A stretch of DNA of 64,000 nucleotides, from contig WSYE01000005.1 of NCBI GenBank assembly GCA_009773665.1, positions 28,738 through 92,737 on the forward strand. Reading direction: 5' to 3'. The notes beneath the pieces were generated by a model. It made no database searches and was not told the origin of the DNA. It worked only from the letters and a program-made list of their open reading frames with translations. Source of the stretch: Desulfovibrionaceae bacterium (GTDB lineage Bacteria > Desulfobacterota > Desulfovibrionia > Desulfovibrionales > Desulfovibrionaceae). This document shows positions 34,651 through 43,894 of the stretch, one piece after another (the first letter of the stretch is position 1; every line of letters starts with the position of its first letter). A program made the position numbers and the translations under genes.

Positions 34651-35393
34651 GCGAACCTCCATCACTCTCGTGTTTGCACCTGAAAGACTAATCGCCTGTT
34701 CGAACGGACGTCTTCCCCGGAGGGAACGTGTGGAATGTTCGCCCCATGTACGCCGCCATGCCCATGGGACCTCATGATTGATCTTTTGTCAGGTGACCTG
34801 GGAAAAGGCAAGCCGCCCGACTGGCCGACCCAAAAACAGCTATCTTGTGAAATTTATGTCAAGTAGGCGGAGCAACTTTTTTCCACTCCCCTCAAACTTT
34901 CCTACCACCACGGTCCGCATGCCGCCACCATGCGACACAATAACAATAGATATTACGGTAGCTTGTGCAACACATCTCCCCTGAAACATCCTCTCATTTT
35001 CCTGCCGCCAGTCGGCAAATACGCGACACCGTTCTCGCCATGACATTGCTGTATTCCTTACCAGGAATCCATCTGAAGCCACTTACAAGGCAAGGAAGCA
35101 CCCTGAAAGGCGCGACACGTTTCATACACTTCTCCTGTGTCTACAGGTGCTTATATTACATTTTTGTCGGGCAACATCAGAAAATCACAAACTTAAGAGA
35201 ATTAGTGCTGGCAACAAAGTCAACTTTATCATAGGGTAGCAACAAAGAAATCAAGCTGCGGTCGTGACGCCTCACAGCGTCTTTCTCCCCCCGCTGCCTG
35301 TAACCATACTCGACCTCTCCTTAGCCTTCATGAGCTATCCCCTTGCGGGGAAGCATTTCATATGGCGACACGTATTACGGAAGGAGGATTGTA
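34651..35393. other. AT-richer region upstream of the nuo operon
   Basis: About 740 bases without a convincing gene; small frames lack ribosome sites. It contains a TTGTGA-type near-palindrome (34845-34862), a 12-base palindrome AAAGTCAACTTT (35216-35227), and an AAGGAGG ribosome site for nuoA at its end. The nuo promoter must lie here but no clear consensus was found. Confidence 0.5.
34845..34862. promoter_or_regulatory. TTGTGA-type near-palindrome (Rex/HcpR-like site)
   Basis: TTGTGA, six bases, then TGTCAA. The left half matches the half-site of Rex and HcpR operators known from Desulfovibrio; the right half matches at four of six. It lies between the divergent DUF2092 gene and nuoA. Confidence 0.3.
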
Positions 35394-35804
35394 GTGGGAC
35401 ACGGCTCGGAAAATGACCTTCTCTATATTGCAGCGTTCTTCCTGGCCGGTCTCGGCTTTGCAGTCGGCCCTTTCATAATTGTCGCTCTTCTCTCCCCTCG
35501 CTCCACGCGTAGCGTTCGCCAGAAAACAAAACAGCTCATCGAATGCGGTATCGAACCGATCGGCGATGCTTGGGTCAAATTCAGCGTCGTCTACTATCTC
35601 TATGCCCTGATGTTCGTGGCTTTTGCCGTGGACATACTGTTCCTCTTCCCTGCCGCCCTGGTCTACAACAAGCCCGGCCTTGTTGACGGCTCTCGAGCAT
35701 TCCTGGAAATCCTTCTTTTTGTCGGAATTCTCTCGCTCATTATAGTGTACGCATGGAAAAAGGGAGTCTTCGATTGGAAACGCAAGAGTTACAGCCACCG
35801 ATAG
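35394..35804 (+). CDS. nuoA: Complex I subunit NuoA
   Basis: The 136-aa protein has three membrane helices and the family loop [29 protein letters not shown] between helices one and two, including the conserved Glu-Cys-Gly. It sits at the quinone-site end of the membrane arm. The start is a GTG at 35394 with AAGGAGG seven bases upstream; an ATG at 35343 is too far from any ribosome site. It is the first gene of a 13-gene operon and overlaps nuoB by 52 bases. Confidence 0.93.
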   Translation: MGHGSENDLLYIAAFFLAGLGFAVGPFIIVALLSPRSTRSVRQKTKQLIECGIEPIGDAWVKFSVVYYLYALMFVAFAVDILFLFPAALVYNKPGLVDGSRAFLEILLFVGILSLIIVYAWKKGVFDWKRKSYSHR

Positions 35805-36271
35805 TCCAATTTTCGCAGCTCTCGAAACTGCTCGACCTGTGCCGGGCGAACTCGCTGTGGCCCATGACCTTCGGGCTGGCCTGCTGCGCCATTGAGATGA
35901 TGGCCACCGGCGCGTCGCGTTTCGATCTGGCCCGCTTCGGAGCGGAGGTCTTCCGCCCGTCACCCAGGCAGAGCGATGTGATGATCGTGACCGGGACCAT
36001 CAACAAGAAGATGGCTCCCGCCGTCCAGACCCTCTACGACCAGATGCCCGATCCCAAGTGGGTCATCGCCATGGGCAATTGCGCCATCTCAGGCGGCCCG
36101 TTTGTGTTCGAGGGGCAGTACAATGTGGTGGAGGGAGCCTCGAAGCTTTTCCATGTGGACGTGGTCATCCCCGGCTGCCCCCCCAGGCCAGAAGCGCTGA
36201 TCGAGGGCATCCTCAAGCTTGAAGAGAAGTTGACCGGCACACGCAGGTGGCCGCGAGTGGAGGCAGTCTGA
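35753..36271 (+). CDS. nuoB: Complex I subunit NuoB (N2 cluster)
   Basis: The 172-aa protein carries the N2 [4Fe-4S] ligands: the tandem Cys in [10 protein letters not shown], Cys in GNCAISGG and Cys in [12 protein letters not shown]. It passes electrons to quinone at the junction with NuoD. The ATG at 35753 lies inside nuoA in another frame; a TTG at 35774 is an alternative with GGGAG upstream. No NADH-dehydrogenase genes flank it. Confidence 0.93.
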   Translation: MEKGSLRLETQELQPPIVQFSQLSKLLDLCRANSLWPMTFGLACCAIEMMATGASRFDLARFGAEVFRPSPRQSDVMIVTGTINKKMAPAVQTLYDQMPDPKWVIAMGNCAISGGPFVFEGQYNVVEGASKLFHVDVVIPGCPPRPEALIEGILKLEEKLTGTRRWPRVEAV

Positions 36272-36273
36272 TC

Positions 36274-36909
36274 ATGGACACCGATGCCATAACCCGGCCC
36301 CTGGAGGCTGTCCCCACCACTGCCGTGAAAACGGTGGACTACAAGGCCAGGGGATTCCACCTGGAAGTGAGCGTCTCCCCGCAACACCTGCGCGACGTGG
36401 TGACGGTGCTTGATCGCACGGGCTTCTTCATCGAGACCATCACCGGCGTGGACTGGCTGGGGGAAAAAGCCGCCCTGCGCAAGGAGGCCGAAGCTGCGGC
36501 TGCTGCCAAGGCCAAGGCGGCTGCCGCCAAGGCTGCCAAGGCCGCCGAAGAAGCCTCTGCCGAAGTCTCCACGGAAGAAAGCCCCGCCCCCAAAGCCGAA
36601 AAAGCACCCGCACCAGTCGCCGCGCCAGAAGCGCCCAAACAGCCTGAAGTTCCCCAGACGGACGACCTGGAAGCCGTTTACGACTTCAACCGCTACGACA
36701 CGCTCTTCCGGGTGGCTGTGCGGGTGCGCGTGCCGCGCGACACGCCGGAAATTCCCACGATCTCGGAAATCTACCCCGCCGCCCACTGGCACGAGCGCGA
36801 AGCCCGCGACTTCTTCGGGTTCACCTTTGCGGGCCACCCCTACATGGTGCCGCTGCTTTTGCCCGAGGACGCCGACTTCCATCCCCTTCGGAAGGATTTC
36901 ACCGCATGA
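36274..36909 (+). CDS. nuoC: Complex I subunit NuoC with internal Ala/Pro/Lys linker
   Basis: The 211-aa protein has the two conserved parts of NuoC: the N-terminal strand region ending ETITGVDWLG (about residue 63) and the C-terminal RYDTLFRVAVRV, ISEIYPAAHWHEREARDFFG and HPLRKDF. Between them (about 64-132) is a low-complexity insert rich in Ala, Lys, Glu and Pro that replaces the short loop usually found. Separate from NuoD, with a four-base overlap to it. The ATG at 36274 follows GGAGG. Confidence 0.92.
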   Translation: MDTDAITRPLEAVPTTAVKTVDYKARGFHLEVSVSPQHLRDVVTVLDRTGFFIETITGVDWLGEKAALRKEAEAAAAAKAKAAAAKAAKAAEEASAEVSTEESPAPKAEKAPAPVAAPEAPKQPEVPQTDDLEAVYDFNRYDTLFRVAVRVRVPRDTPEIPTISEIYPAAHWHEREARDFFGFTFAGHPYMVPLLLPEDADFHPLRKDFTA

Positions 36910-38024
36910 ACGCTTTCGCCCCAAACCCGACCAACGAGACCTTCGTCCTGAACCTGGGCCCGCAGCACCCCGCCACCCACGGCGTGCTGCGCATAAAACT
37001 GGTGATGGACGGCGAGTACGTCGTCGAGGCGGAGCCCGTGCTCGGCTACATCCACCGCATGCACGAAAAGATGGGCGAGAACCGTACCTGGGCGCAGTTC
37101 ATGCCCAACACGGGCCGCATGGATTACCTGCACGCCCTGGCCTACAACCACAACTTCGCATGCATTGTGGAGCGCGCGGCAGGCATCGAGGTGCCGGAGC
37201 GGGCCGAGTTCATCCGGGTGATCACCAGCGAGTTGAACCGCATCTCCAGCCACCTGCTCTGGTTCGGAGCCTTCATCCTGGACCTGGGCGGCTTCTCCCC
37301 ACTGCTCTACGCCTTCGACGACCGCGAACAGATCCTGGACCTTCTGGAGACGGTCACCGGCTCGCGCCTGACCTACTGCTACTTCCGTTTCGGCGGCGTC
37401 TACAACGACATCGACGAGAACTTCGAGGCCGGAGCGCGGGCCTTTGTGGCCCGCATGCGTGAGCGCATGCCCATGTACCACGCCCTGGTCACCAAGAACA
37501 TCATCCTGATGAAGCGCCTCACGGACATCGGCCACGTGCCTGCCGAAATGTGCCGCAAGTACGGCGCCACCGGCCCGGTGGCCAGGGGCGCGGGCATCGA
37601 CTTCGACGTGCGCAAGCATGAGCCTTTTTCCATCTATCCGCGCTTCGATTTCGACATCCCAGTGTACCACGAAGCCGACTCCATGGCCCGCTACATGGTG
37701 CGCATGGACGAGATCGAGCAGAGCCTGCGCATCATCGAACAGGCCCTGGGCGCCATGCCGGAAGGCCCTGTCATGGCCGAGAAGGTCCCCAAAACCCTCA
37801 AGCCCCCCAAGGGCGACTATTACCACGCGGTGGAGACGGCGCGCGGCTCCTTCGGCATCCGGGCGGTCAGCGACGGGACCAACACCCCGTGGCGGCTCAA
37901 GCTGCGCACGCCGAGCTATTCCAACCTGATCGTGTTCGGCGAAGCCGCCCGGGGGATGCTGCTCCCGGACGCGCTGGCTCTGCTTGGGAGCCTGGACCTG
38001 GTCATTCCTGAGATCGACAGGTGA
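36906..38024 (+). CDS. nuoD: Complex I subunit NuoD (49-kDa type)
   Basis: The 372-aa protein has the quinone-site signature LGPQHPATHGVLR near residue 16, then EPVLGYIHRMHEKMGE, a central RITSELNRISSHLLW-like helix and GSFGIRAVSDG in the C-terminal part. Together with NuoB it forms the quinone-reducing chamber. Its start overlaps nuoC. Hydrogenase-type Cys pairs are absent, so it is a true NuoD rather than a NiFe-hydrogenase large subunit. Confidence 0.95.
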   Translation: MNAFAPNPTNETFVLNLGPQHPATHGVLRIKLVMDGEYVVEAEPVLGYIHRMHEKMGENRTWAQFMPNTGRMDYLHALAYNHNFACIVERAAGIEVPERAEFIRVITSELNRISSHLLWFGAFILDLGGFSPLLYAFDDREQILDLLETVTGSRLTYCYFRFGGVYNDIDENFEAGARAFVARMRERMPMYHALVTKNIILMKRLTDIGHVPAEMCRKYGATGPVARGAGIDFDVRKHEPFSIYPRFDFDIPVYHEADSMARYMVRMDEIEQSLRIIEQALGAMPEGPVMAEKVPKTLKPPKGDYYHAVETARGSFGIRAVSDGTNTPWRLKLRTPSYSNLIVFGEAARGMLLPDALALLGSLDLVIPEIDR

Positions 38025-38036
38025 GGAGGGGGCGCG

Positions 38037-39032
38037 ATGTTTTTTATTGATGCGGAACTGATCCGGCTGCTGGCCTTCGTTCTGGGGGTCATCGGCTTCG
38101 TGGCCTTGAACGCGGCCTACCTCGTGTGGCTGGAGCGCAAGGAAGCGGGCCACATCCAGCGGCGCATCGGCCCCAAGGAAGTCGGCCCCTTCGGCCTGCT
38201 CCAGCCCCTGGCCGACGCCCTGAAACTGATGACCAAGAACCTCATCACCCCGGACGGCGTGGACCCGATTCTCTTCAAGATCGCCCCCATCCTGGTGATG
38301 GTCCCGGCCATCATGAGCTTCGTGACGCTGCCCTTCAGCGATACCCTGGTGGCACGCAACCTGGACGTGGGTCTTTTGGCCGTGTTCGCCTTCGCTTCGA
38401 TCAACGTGCTGGGGCTGCTGCTCGGCGCGTGGGGCTCGCGCAACAAGTACGCGGTCATTTCGGCAGCGCGCGTGGTGTCGCAGAACGTGGCCTACGAAAT
38501 CCCCATGCTCGTCATCATCGTCACCCTGGTGATGATAACCGGGACCCTGAACCTGCATGAGATCGTCACCTTGCAGACCGGCGGATTCTGGCACTGGAAC
38601 GTCCTCAAGTTCTCGGCCAGCCCGCTCATGCCTGTGGCCTTCATAATCTTCTTCATCTGCATGCTGGCCGAGACCAACCGCGCCCCCTTCGACATGGCCG
38701 AAGCCGAGAGCGAACTTGTGGCGGGCGCGTTCACGGAATACCCCGGCATGGGTTTTGGTGTGTTCTTCATGGGCGAGTACGCCAACATCGTGGTGGGAAC
38801 GAGCTTGGCCACCATCCTGTTCCTGGGCGGCTGGGACTGTCCCCTGGGTCTCTTCCCCGGCGTGCACTGGTTCCTCATCAAGATGTACGCGCTCATCTTC
38901 GTGGTGATCTGGATACGCTGGACCTATCCGCGAACGACCTTCTACGGACTCTTGAACCTCTCCTGGAAGATCCTGATCCCCGTTGCGTTCTTCAACCTGA
39001 TCCTGACCAGCGCCATGTTGAAGGTGTTCTAG
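38037..39032 (+). CDS. nuoH: Complex I subunit NuoH
   Basis: The 331-aa protein has eight membrane helices and the NuoH signatures WLERKEAGHIQRRIGPKEVGPFGLLQPLADALKL (in pieces around residues 30-65) and ETNRAPFDMAEAESELVAG in the middle. These acidic loops couple the quinone site to the membrane proton channel. It begins thirteen bases after nuoD with GAGGAGG upstream and is followed directly by nuoI. Confidence 0.95.
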   Translation: MFFIDAELIRLLAFVLGVIGFVALNAAYLVWLERKEAGHIQRRIGPKEVGPFGLLQPLADALKLMTKNLITPDGVDPILFKIAPILVMVPAIMSFVTLPFSDTLVARNLDVGLLAVFAFASINVLGLLLGAWGSRNKYAVISAARVVSQNVAYEIPMLVIIVTLVMITGTLNLHEIVTLQTGGFWHWNVLKFSASPLMPVAFIIFFICMLAETNRAPFDMAEAESELVAGAFTEYPGMGFGVFFMGEYANIVVGTSLATILFLGGWDCPLGLFPGVHWFLIKMYALIFVVIWIRWTYPRTTFYGLLNLSWKILIPVAFFNLILTSAMLKVF

Positions 39033-39034
39033 CC

Positions 39035-39478
39035 ATGACTGCCTACTTCAAAGAAATCATCAGCGGCACATGGAGCCTGTTCGTGGGGCTCGGCATCACC
39101 ATCGTGTACTTCTTCAAGCCGGTGGTCACGCTGCAATATCCCCACGAAACCCTGCCCATGACCCCGCGCTACCGGGGCCACATCGATCTGGTGTGGGACG
39201 AGGTGCGCGGCACCAACAAGTGCATCGTGTGCAATGGCTGCATGAAGGCCTGCCCGTCCAATTGCATCACCCTGGCCGGGGAAAAGGCCGAGGGCGGCAA
39301 GGGCAAGGTGCTCACGCAGTACACCCTGGACTTCACCAAATGCAGCCTGTGCGGCCTGTGCGTGGAGGTCTGCCCCACCGAGGCTCTGGATTTCTCGAAA
39401 GAGTACAACCTGGCCGGGTTCGATGAGAAAGACTACGTGTTCGACCTGCTGAAACGGCTGGAGGCAAAGCACTCATGA
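39035..39478 (+). CDS. nuoI: Complex I subunit NuoI (2x[4Fe-4S] ferredoxin)
   Basis: The 147-aa protein has two CxxCxxCxxxCP motifs (CIVCNGCMKACP and CSLCGLCVEVCP) that bind the N6a and N6b clusters. Without NuoEFG it is the most distal electron-transfer subunit in this operon and so the likely docking point for the electron donor, such as ferredoxin or flavodoxin. It overlaps nuoJ by four bases. Confidence 0.95.
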   Translation: MTAYFKEIISGTWSLFVGLGITIVYFFKPVVTLQYPHETLPMTPRYRGHIDLVWDEVRGTNKCIVCNGCMKACPSNCITLAGEKAEGGKGKVLTQYTLDFTKCSLCGLCVEVCPTEALDFSKEYNLAGFDEKDYVFDLLKRLEAKHS

Positions 39479-40005
39479 CGCCTTCCCTGGCATCCGCCGA
39501 GGGCCTCTTGGGCCTTCTGTTCCTGGTGTTCGTCCTGGTCACCGTGGCCGGGGCCTTGATCGCGGTCCACACGAGGCAGCTCATCCGCGCCGTGGCCGGA
39601 CTCGGCCTGTGCTTCATCGGCGTGGCCGGGCTGTACTACTCGCTGGGCAGCCCGTTCGTGGCGCTCATGCAGGTGCTCATCTACGTGGGCGCGGTGTGCG
39701 TCACCATCATCTTCGCGGTCATGCTGGCCGACCCGGTGGAAAGCCCCAGGCCCGCAAAAACCGCCGTGTTCTTCGGGGCGCTGGCCATCATCGCCAGCGC
39801 GGGCATCATCTGGGCCTTGGCGACCCTTGGCCTGCGCACCCCCTGGAAGGCGCTGCCCGGAGCCAGCGGACAGGGCAGCGTGGACCAACTGGGCGTCTCG
39901 CTTTTGACCAGCTACTCCATGAGCTTCGAGCTTATTTCCGTGGTGCTGCTGGTGGCCATCATCGGCTCCCTGGTGCTGGCGCGCCTGGGAAGGAGCAAGC
40001 AATGA
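39475..40005 (+). CDS. nuoJ: Complex I subunit NuoJ
   Basis: The 176-aa protein has five membrane helices, with the NuoJ pattern LIRAVAGLGLCFIGVAGLYYSLGSPFVALMQVLIYVGAVCV in the second and third helices (residues 38-79), including the pi-bulge region. It starts within the nuoI stop and ends within the nuoK start, consistent with tight operon packing. Confidence 0.93.
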   Translation: MTPSLASAEGLLGLLFLVFVLVTVAGALIAVHTRQLIRAVAGLGLCFIGVAGLYYSLGSPFVALMQVLIYVGAVCVTIIFAVMLADPVESPRPAKTAVFFGALAIIASAGIIWALATLGLRTPWKALPGASGQGSVDQLGVSLLTSYSMSFELISVVLLVAIIGSLVLARLGRSKQ

Positions 40006-40328
40006 ACATCCTGACTCTCGGCAACAGCCTGGACACCTATCTGGTGATCGGGGCGGTGCTTTTCGGCATCGGGCTGTACGGCATCGTGAAGCGCCGCACC
40101 TTCATCGGCATGCTCATCTCGGCGGAGCTCATGCTCTCGGGAGCGTCGGTGAACTTCATGGCCTTCAACCGCTTCCTGGCCCCCACCCCGGTGACGGGGC
40201 AGGTGTTCACGCTGTTCATCATGGCCATCGCCGCTGCGGAAGCGGCCATCGTGCTCAGCATCATCATCGCGGTGTACCGGAACTACAGGTCGATCGAGAC
40301 CAACGACGTCGTGGACCTGAAAGGGTAA
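40002..40328 (+). CDS. nuoK: Complex I subunit NuoK
   Basis: The 108-aa protein has three membrane helices with the conserved Glu residues in ISAELMLSGASVNF and AAAEAAIVLSIIIAVYRN, which form part of the central proton path. The ATG at 40002 is preceded by AGGAG and overlaps nuoJ. The C-terminal tail is short and polar. Confidence 0.94.
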   Translation: MNILTLGNSLDTYLVIGAVLFGIGLYGIVKRRTFIGMLISAELMLSGASVNFMAFNRFLAPTPVTGQVFTLFIMAIAAAEAAIVLSIIIAVYRNYRSIETNDVVDLKG

Positions 40329-40340
40329 AAAGGACTGGGC

Positions 40341-41837
40341 ATGGACAGCATCGTTTCCATCAAGCCGCTGCTTGCCATATCGACCGCCTTGGCCGGGTCC
40401 TTTCTGGTCATGCTGTCCGGGCGCAAGCCAGACGTGCGCGAGTCGTGGTCGTTCATCGCGGCGGTGATCATGTTTGGGATCATCCTCTCGATGATTCCGT
40501 CCGTGGCCCCCGCACCCTGGGGCCAGGGACAGACCCTGGTGTTCCATCTGTTCAAGATTCTCCCGGGCCTGAGCGTCTCCTTCCGGGCGGACGCCCTCTC
40601 CATGGTGTTCGCGGTGGCGGCCTCGTTCTTGTGGATCATCGCGGTGTCCTACTCCGCCGGGTACATGCGGGGGCTCCATGAGCACGCGCAAACCCGCTTC
40701 AACGCCTGCTTCGCGCTGGCGCTGTTCGGAGCCATGGGCGTGGCCTTCTCGGACAACCTCTTCACCCTGTACCTGTTCTACGAGATCGTGAGCGTCTGCA
40801 CCTACCCGCTGGTTGCCCACCACCAGGACAAGGAGAGCTACGAAGGCGCGAAAAAGTACCTGGTCTATTTGGCGGCCACGGCCAAGGGGCTGGTGCTCCC
40901 AGCCATGGTGCTCATCTACGTGTTGACCGGCACGCTGGACTTCGCCCAGGACATCCACAAGGGCATCTTTGCCCTGGGAACCAACCCCACCCTGGTGACC
41001 ATCCTCTACGCCTGCTGCATCCTGGGGTTCGCCAAAAACGGCATCATGCCCTTCCACAACTGGCTGCCCGGAGCCATGGTGGCCCCAACGCCCGTCTCCG
41101 CACTGCTGCACGCGGTGGCGGTCGTGAAGGTGGGCGTATTCTGCACGGTGCGGGTCATGCTCTACGTGTTCGGCACGGACCTCATGAAGGAGCTCAACCT
41201 GGGCGTGCCCACGGCCTACTTCGTGTCCTTCACCATCCTTACGGCGTCCATCATCGCCCTCTCGAAGGACAACCTGAAGGCCCGGCTGGCCTACTCCACC
41301 GTAAGCCAGCTCTCCTACGTGGTGCTCGGCGTGTCGCTCCTGACCATCGACGGCATCCAGGGCGGCATCGTCCACATCGCCAACCACGCCTTCTCCAAGA
41401 TCACGCTCTTCTTCTGCGCCGGCGCGATCTACGTAGCCACACACAAGAAATCCATCTCCGAAATGGGGGGGCTGGGCAGGGCCATGCCCTTCACCTTCGC
41501 GGCCTTCGCCATCGCCTCGCTCAGCATGATCGGCGCGCCCCCGGTGGCGGGCTTCGTGACCAAGTGGAAGCTGCTGGTGGGAACCATGGCCATGCCTGAC
41601 CACTCCACGGGCATCCTGCTGGTGCTTCTGGCCTCCACGCTCCTGAACGTGGCCTACTTCGCACCGGTCACCTACAAGGCCTTCTTCGGCAAGCCCCCGG
41701 CGGGCGAGGTCTACACGGGCATCAAGGAAGCGCCGCTGGCAATGGTGGTGCCCATCATGATCGCGGCATTCATATCGTTGGCAATAGGCATCTACCCGGA
41801 CTTCTTCATGGTCTTCGTCAAGGCGGTGACAGGATGA
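40341..41837 (+). CDS. MrpD/NuoL-type antiporter-like subunit, first copy
   Basis: The 498-aa protein has about 14 membrane helices with the proton-channel residues of the family: a Glu in LYLFYEIVSVCTYPLVAHH, a Lys in GFAKNGIMPFHNWLPGAM and a Lys in YSTVSQLSYV/ANHAFSKITLFF. By sequence pattern it is closest to the MrpD or DuoL-like antiporter group rather than NuoM or NuoN. It lacks the long lateral-helix extension of canonical NuoL. It lies where nuoL is expected, between nuoK and a second antiporter-like gene. Confidence 0.87.
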   Translation: MDSIVSIKPLLAISTALAGSFLVMLSGRKPDVRESWSFIAAVIMFGIILSMIPSVAPAPWGQGQTLVFHLFKILPGLSVSFRADALSMVFAVAASFLWIIAVSYSAGYMRGLHEHAQTRFNACFALALFGAMGVAFSDNLFTLYLFYEIVSVCTYPLVAHHQDKESYEGAKKYLVYLAATAKGLVLPAMVLIYVLTGTLDFAQDIHKGIFALGTNPTLVTILYACCILGFAKNGIMPFHNWLPGAMVAPTPVSALLHAVAVVKVGVFCTVRVMLYVFGTDLMKELNLGVPTAYFVSFTILTASIIALSKDNLKARLAYSTVSQLSYVVLGVSLLTIDGIQGGIVHIANHAFSKITLFFCAGAIYVATHKKSISEMGGLGRAMPFTFAAFAIASLSMIGAPPVAGFVTKWKLLVGTMAMPDHSTGILLVLLASTLLNVAYFAPVTYKAFFGKPPAGEVYTGIKEAPLAMVVPIMIAAFISLAIGIYPDFFMVFVKAVTG

Positions 41838-42085
41838 TCGTTCAAGTGATCAACTTCTTCAGGGACAGGCTGCCGATAGTCATCCGCTGGTGCTACGTGG
41901 GCCTCGCGGCGCTGGTGGCGTGGGACATCGCCTTCGTGGACAAGAGCCACGCCCACACCGCCATGGAAAAGCTGCCCGGTTTCTGGGCGATCTTCGGGTT
42001 CGTGGCCTGCGTGCTCATCATCATTGTGTCCAAATGGTTCGGACATCAGGGCATCATGACCCGCGAGGACTACTATGACGACTGA
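41834..42085 (+). CDS. Small two-helix membrane protein within the nuo operon
   Basis: The 83-aa protein has two hydrophobic segments (VIRWCYVGLAALVAWDIAFV and GFWAIFGFVACVLIIIVSKW) and an acidic end EDYYDD. It overlaps both neighbours (four bases at its start, eleven at its end), so it is a built-in member of the operon and is expected to bind the antiporter-like subunits. It is not one of the standard 14 Nuo subunits. Function unknown. Confidence 0.8.
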   Translation: MIVQVINFFRDRLPIVIRWCYVGLAALVAWDIAFVDKSHAHTAMEKLPGFWAIFGFVACVLIIIVSKWFGHQGIMTREDYYDD

Positions 42086-43871
42086 GTTCTGGTTCCACCC
42101 GTCGCTGATCCTCATCATCGGAGCCGTGCTGCTGCCGCTGGTGCCAAAGGCGCTCAAGAAGGCGTTCCTGGTGGCGGTGCCCGTGCTGGCCTTCCTGGAT
42201 GTGCTCTCCATGCAGGGCAACAACGGCACCTTCGGCGTGGTCCAGTTCCTGGACTGGTCCCTGATTTTCGGCCGCGTGGACGCTTTGTCCATGGTGTTCG
42301 CCTACATCATGACGCTGATGTGCATCATCGGCACCATCTACGGGCTGCACGTGGAGGAGGACTTCCAGCACGTGGCCGCCTGGCTCTACGTTGCCGGGTC
42401 GCTGGGGGTCATCTTCTGCGGCGACTATCTGGTGCTCTTCCTGTTCTGGGAAGTGATGGCCTTCTCCTCGGTGTTCCTGGTGTGGTTCCGCAGGCGCAAG
42501 GAATCGCTGGCTGTGGGCTACCGCTACCTGCTGGTGCACACCGCAGGCGGCCTTTTGCTGCTGGCCGGCATGATCCTGCGCTTCAAGGCCACCGGGGGTG
42601 ATCTGTCCTTCGGGCCAATCGGCGTGGACAACCCCCAGCTGTACACCTACCTCATCATGGCGGGCTTCATCCTGAATGCCGCGGTCCCCCCGCTGCACGC
42701 CTGGCTGCCGGACGCCTACGGCGAGGCAACGGTCAGCGGCGCGGTGTTCATGTGCGCCTTCACCACCAAGACGGCAGTCTACGCCCTGGCGCGCGGCTTC
42801 GCTGGCATGGAGATCCTGGTGCCCTTGGGCGTGTGCATGGCTCTCTACGGCGTGGTCTACGCGGTGCTGGAGAACGACTCGCGGCGACTGCTGGCCTATC
42901 ACATCATAAGTCAGGTGGGGTACATGGTTGCGGGTGTGGGCATCGGCACGCAGCTGGCCATAAACGGCGCATGCGCCCACGCTTTCGCCCACATCCTGTA
43001 CAAGGGCCTGTTGTTCATGGGTTGCGGCGCAGTGCTGCACATGACCGGCAAGAGCAAATTCTCAGAGCTGGGCGGACTCTACGCCAAGATGCCCCGGACT
43101 TTCATCTTCACCCTGATAGGCGGCCTGTCCATCTCGGCCTTCCCGCTGTTCAGCGGCTTCGTCAGTAAGGCCATGATAGTTGCCGCAGGTTTTGCGGAAC
43201 ACAACTACTGGGCGGCATTCCTCTTGACCCTGGCCTCGGCCGGAACATTCCTGCACACCGGCCTGAAGGTTCCGTACTTCATCTGGTTCGGCAAGAACAA
43301 CTGTAGCCAGGAGACCATGCAGAAGGCCGCCGACCCGCCCATGAACATGCAGGCGGCCATGATCATCGCATCGTTCCTGTGCATTTTCATCGGCTGCTAC
43401 ACCCCCTATCTGTACGACATGCTGCCTTACCCGGACGTGGCGGCAAACTATCATCCTTACAACCAGTACCACCTGTCCGAGACCTTGCAGATCCTGCTGT
43501 TCACGGCCCTGGGCTTCTTCCTTCTGATAAAGAAGCTGGCCCCCGAGCCCAAGATCAGCCTGGACCTGGACTGGTTCTACCGCATGGGCGGGCGCGGGTT
43601 CCTGTGGCTGGCCAAGAAGCCCATCCAGACCGCCGACAACTGGGTGAGCGAGGCCTACCGCATCATCGGCCTGATACCGCTGATGGCCACGGCCCGCTTC
43701 TGGTCCTGGTTCGACTGGCACGGCATCGACGGCGTGGTCGACGGCCTGGCGCGCACCGTTCAAGGCATCGGCGGGCAGCTTCGCGGCCTGCAGAACGGCC
43801 AGCTTCAGTTCAACATCCTCTATGCGATGTCCCTGGTGGCCATCGTGCTCGTGATCTTCGTCTTCGTCTGA
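42075..43871 (+). CDS. MrpD/NuoL-type antiporter-like subunit, second copy with C-terminal extension
   Basis: The 598-aa protein has the 14-helix antiporter core (VLFLFWEVMAFSSVFLVWF with channel Glu; AAVPPLHAWLPDAYGEA; AFAHILYKGLLFMG with channel Lys). A C-terminal part of about 120 residues adds an amphipathic stretch (WFYRMGGRGFLWLAKKP) and a last helix after RGLQNGQLQFNILYAM. The QNGQLQ-type motif before the last helix is typical of NuoL ends, so this copy probably supplies the terminal pump and lateral element of the membrane arm. Confidence 0.87.
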   Translation: MTTEFWFHPSLILIIGAVLLPLVPKALKKAFLVAVPVLAFLDVLSMQGNNGTFGVVQFLDWSLIFGRVDALSMVFAYIMTLMCIIGTIYGLHVEEDFQHVAAWLYVAGSLGVIFCGDYLVLFLFWEVMAFSSVFLVWFRRRKESLAVGYRYLLVHTAGGLLLLAGMILRFKATGGDLSFGPIGVDNPQLYTYLIMAGFILNAAVPPLHAWLPDAYGEATVSGAVFMCAFTTKTAVYALARGFAGMEILVPLGVCMALYGVVYAVLENDSRRLLAYHIISQVGYMVAGVGIGTQLAINGACAHAFAHILYKGLLFMGCGAVLHMTGKSKFSELGGLYAKMPRTFIFTLIGGLSISAFPLFSGFVSKAMIVAAGFAEHNYWAAFLLTLASAGTFLHTGLKVPYFIWFGKNNCSQETMQKAADPPMNMQAAMIIASFLCIFIGCYTPYLYDMLPYPDVAANYHPYNQYHLSETLQILLFTALGFFLLIKKLAPEPKISLDLDWFYRMGGRGFLWLAKKPIQTADNWVSEAYRIIGLIPLMATARFWSWFDWHGIDGVVDGLARTVQGIGGQLRGLQNGQLQFNILYAMSLVAIVLVIFVFV

Positions 43872-43894
43872 TTTCAACATGGAGGATTGAGGGC

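Noticed and set aside
36840..38867. Long minus-strand frame opposite nuoD and nuoH
   Set aside because: Composition (His/Gln/Gly-rich) and full overlap with certain nuo genes mark it as a shadow; the same holds for 39912-41603 and 42054-43040.
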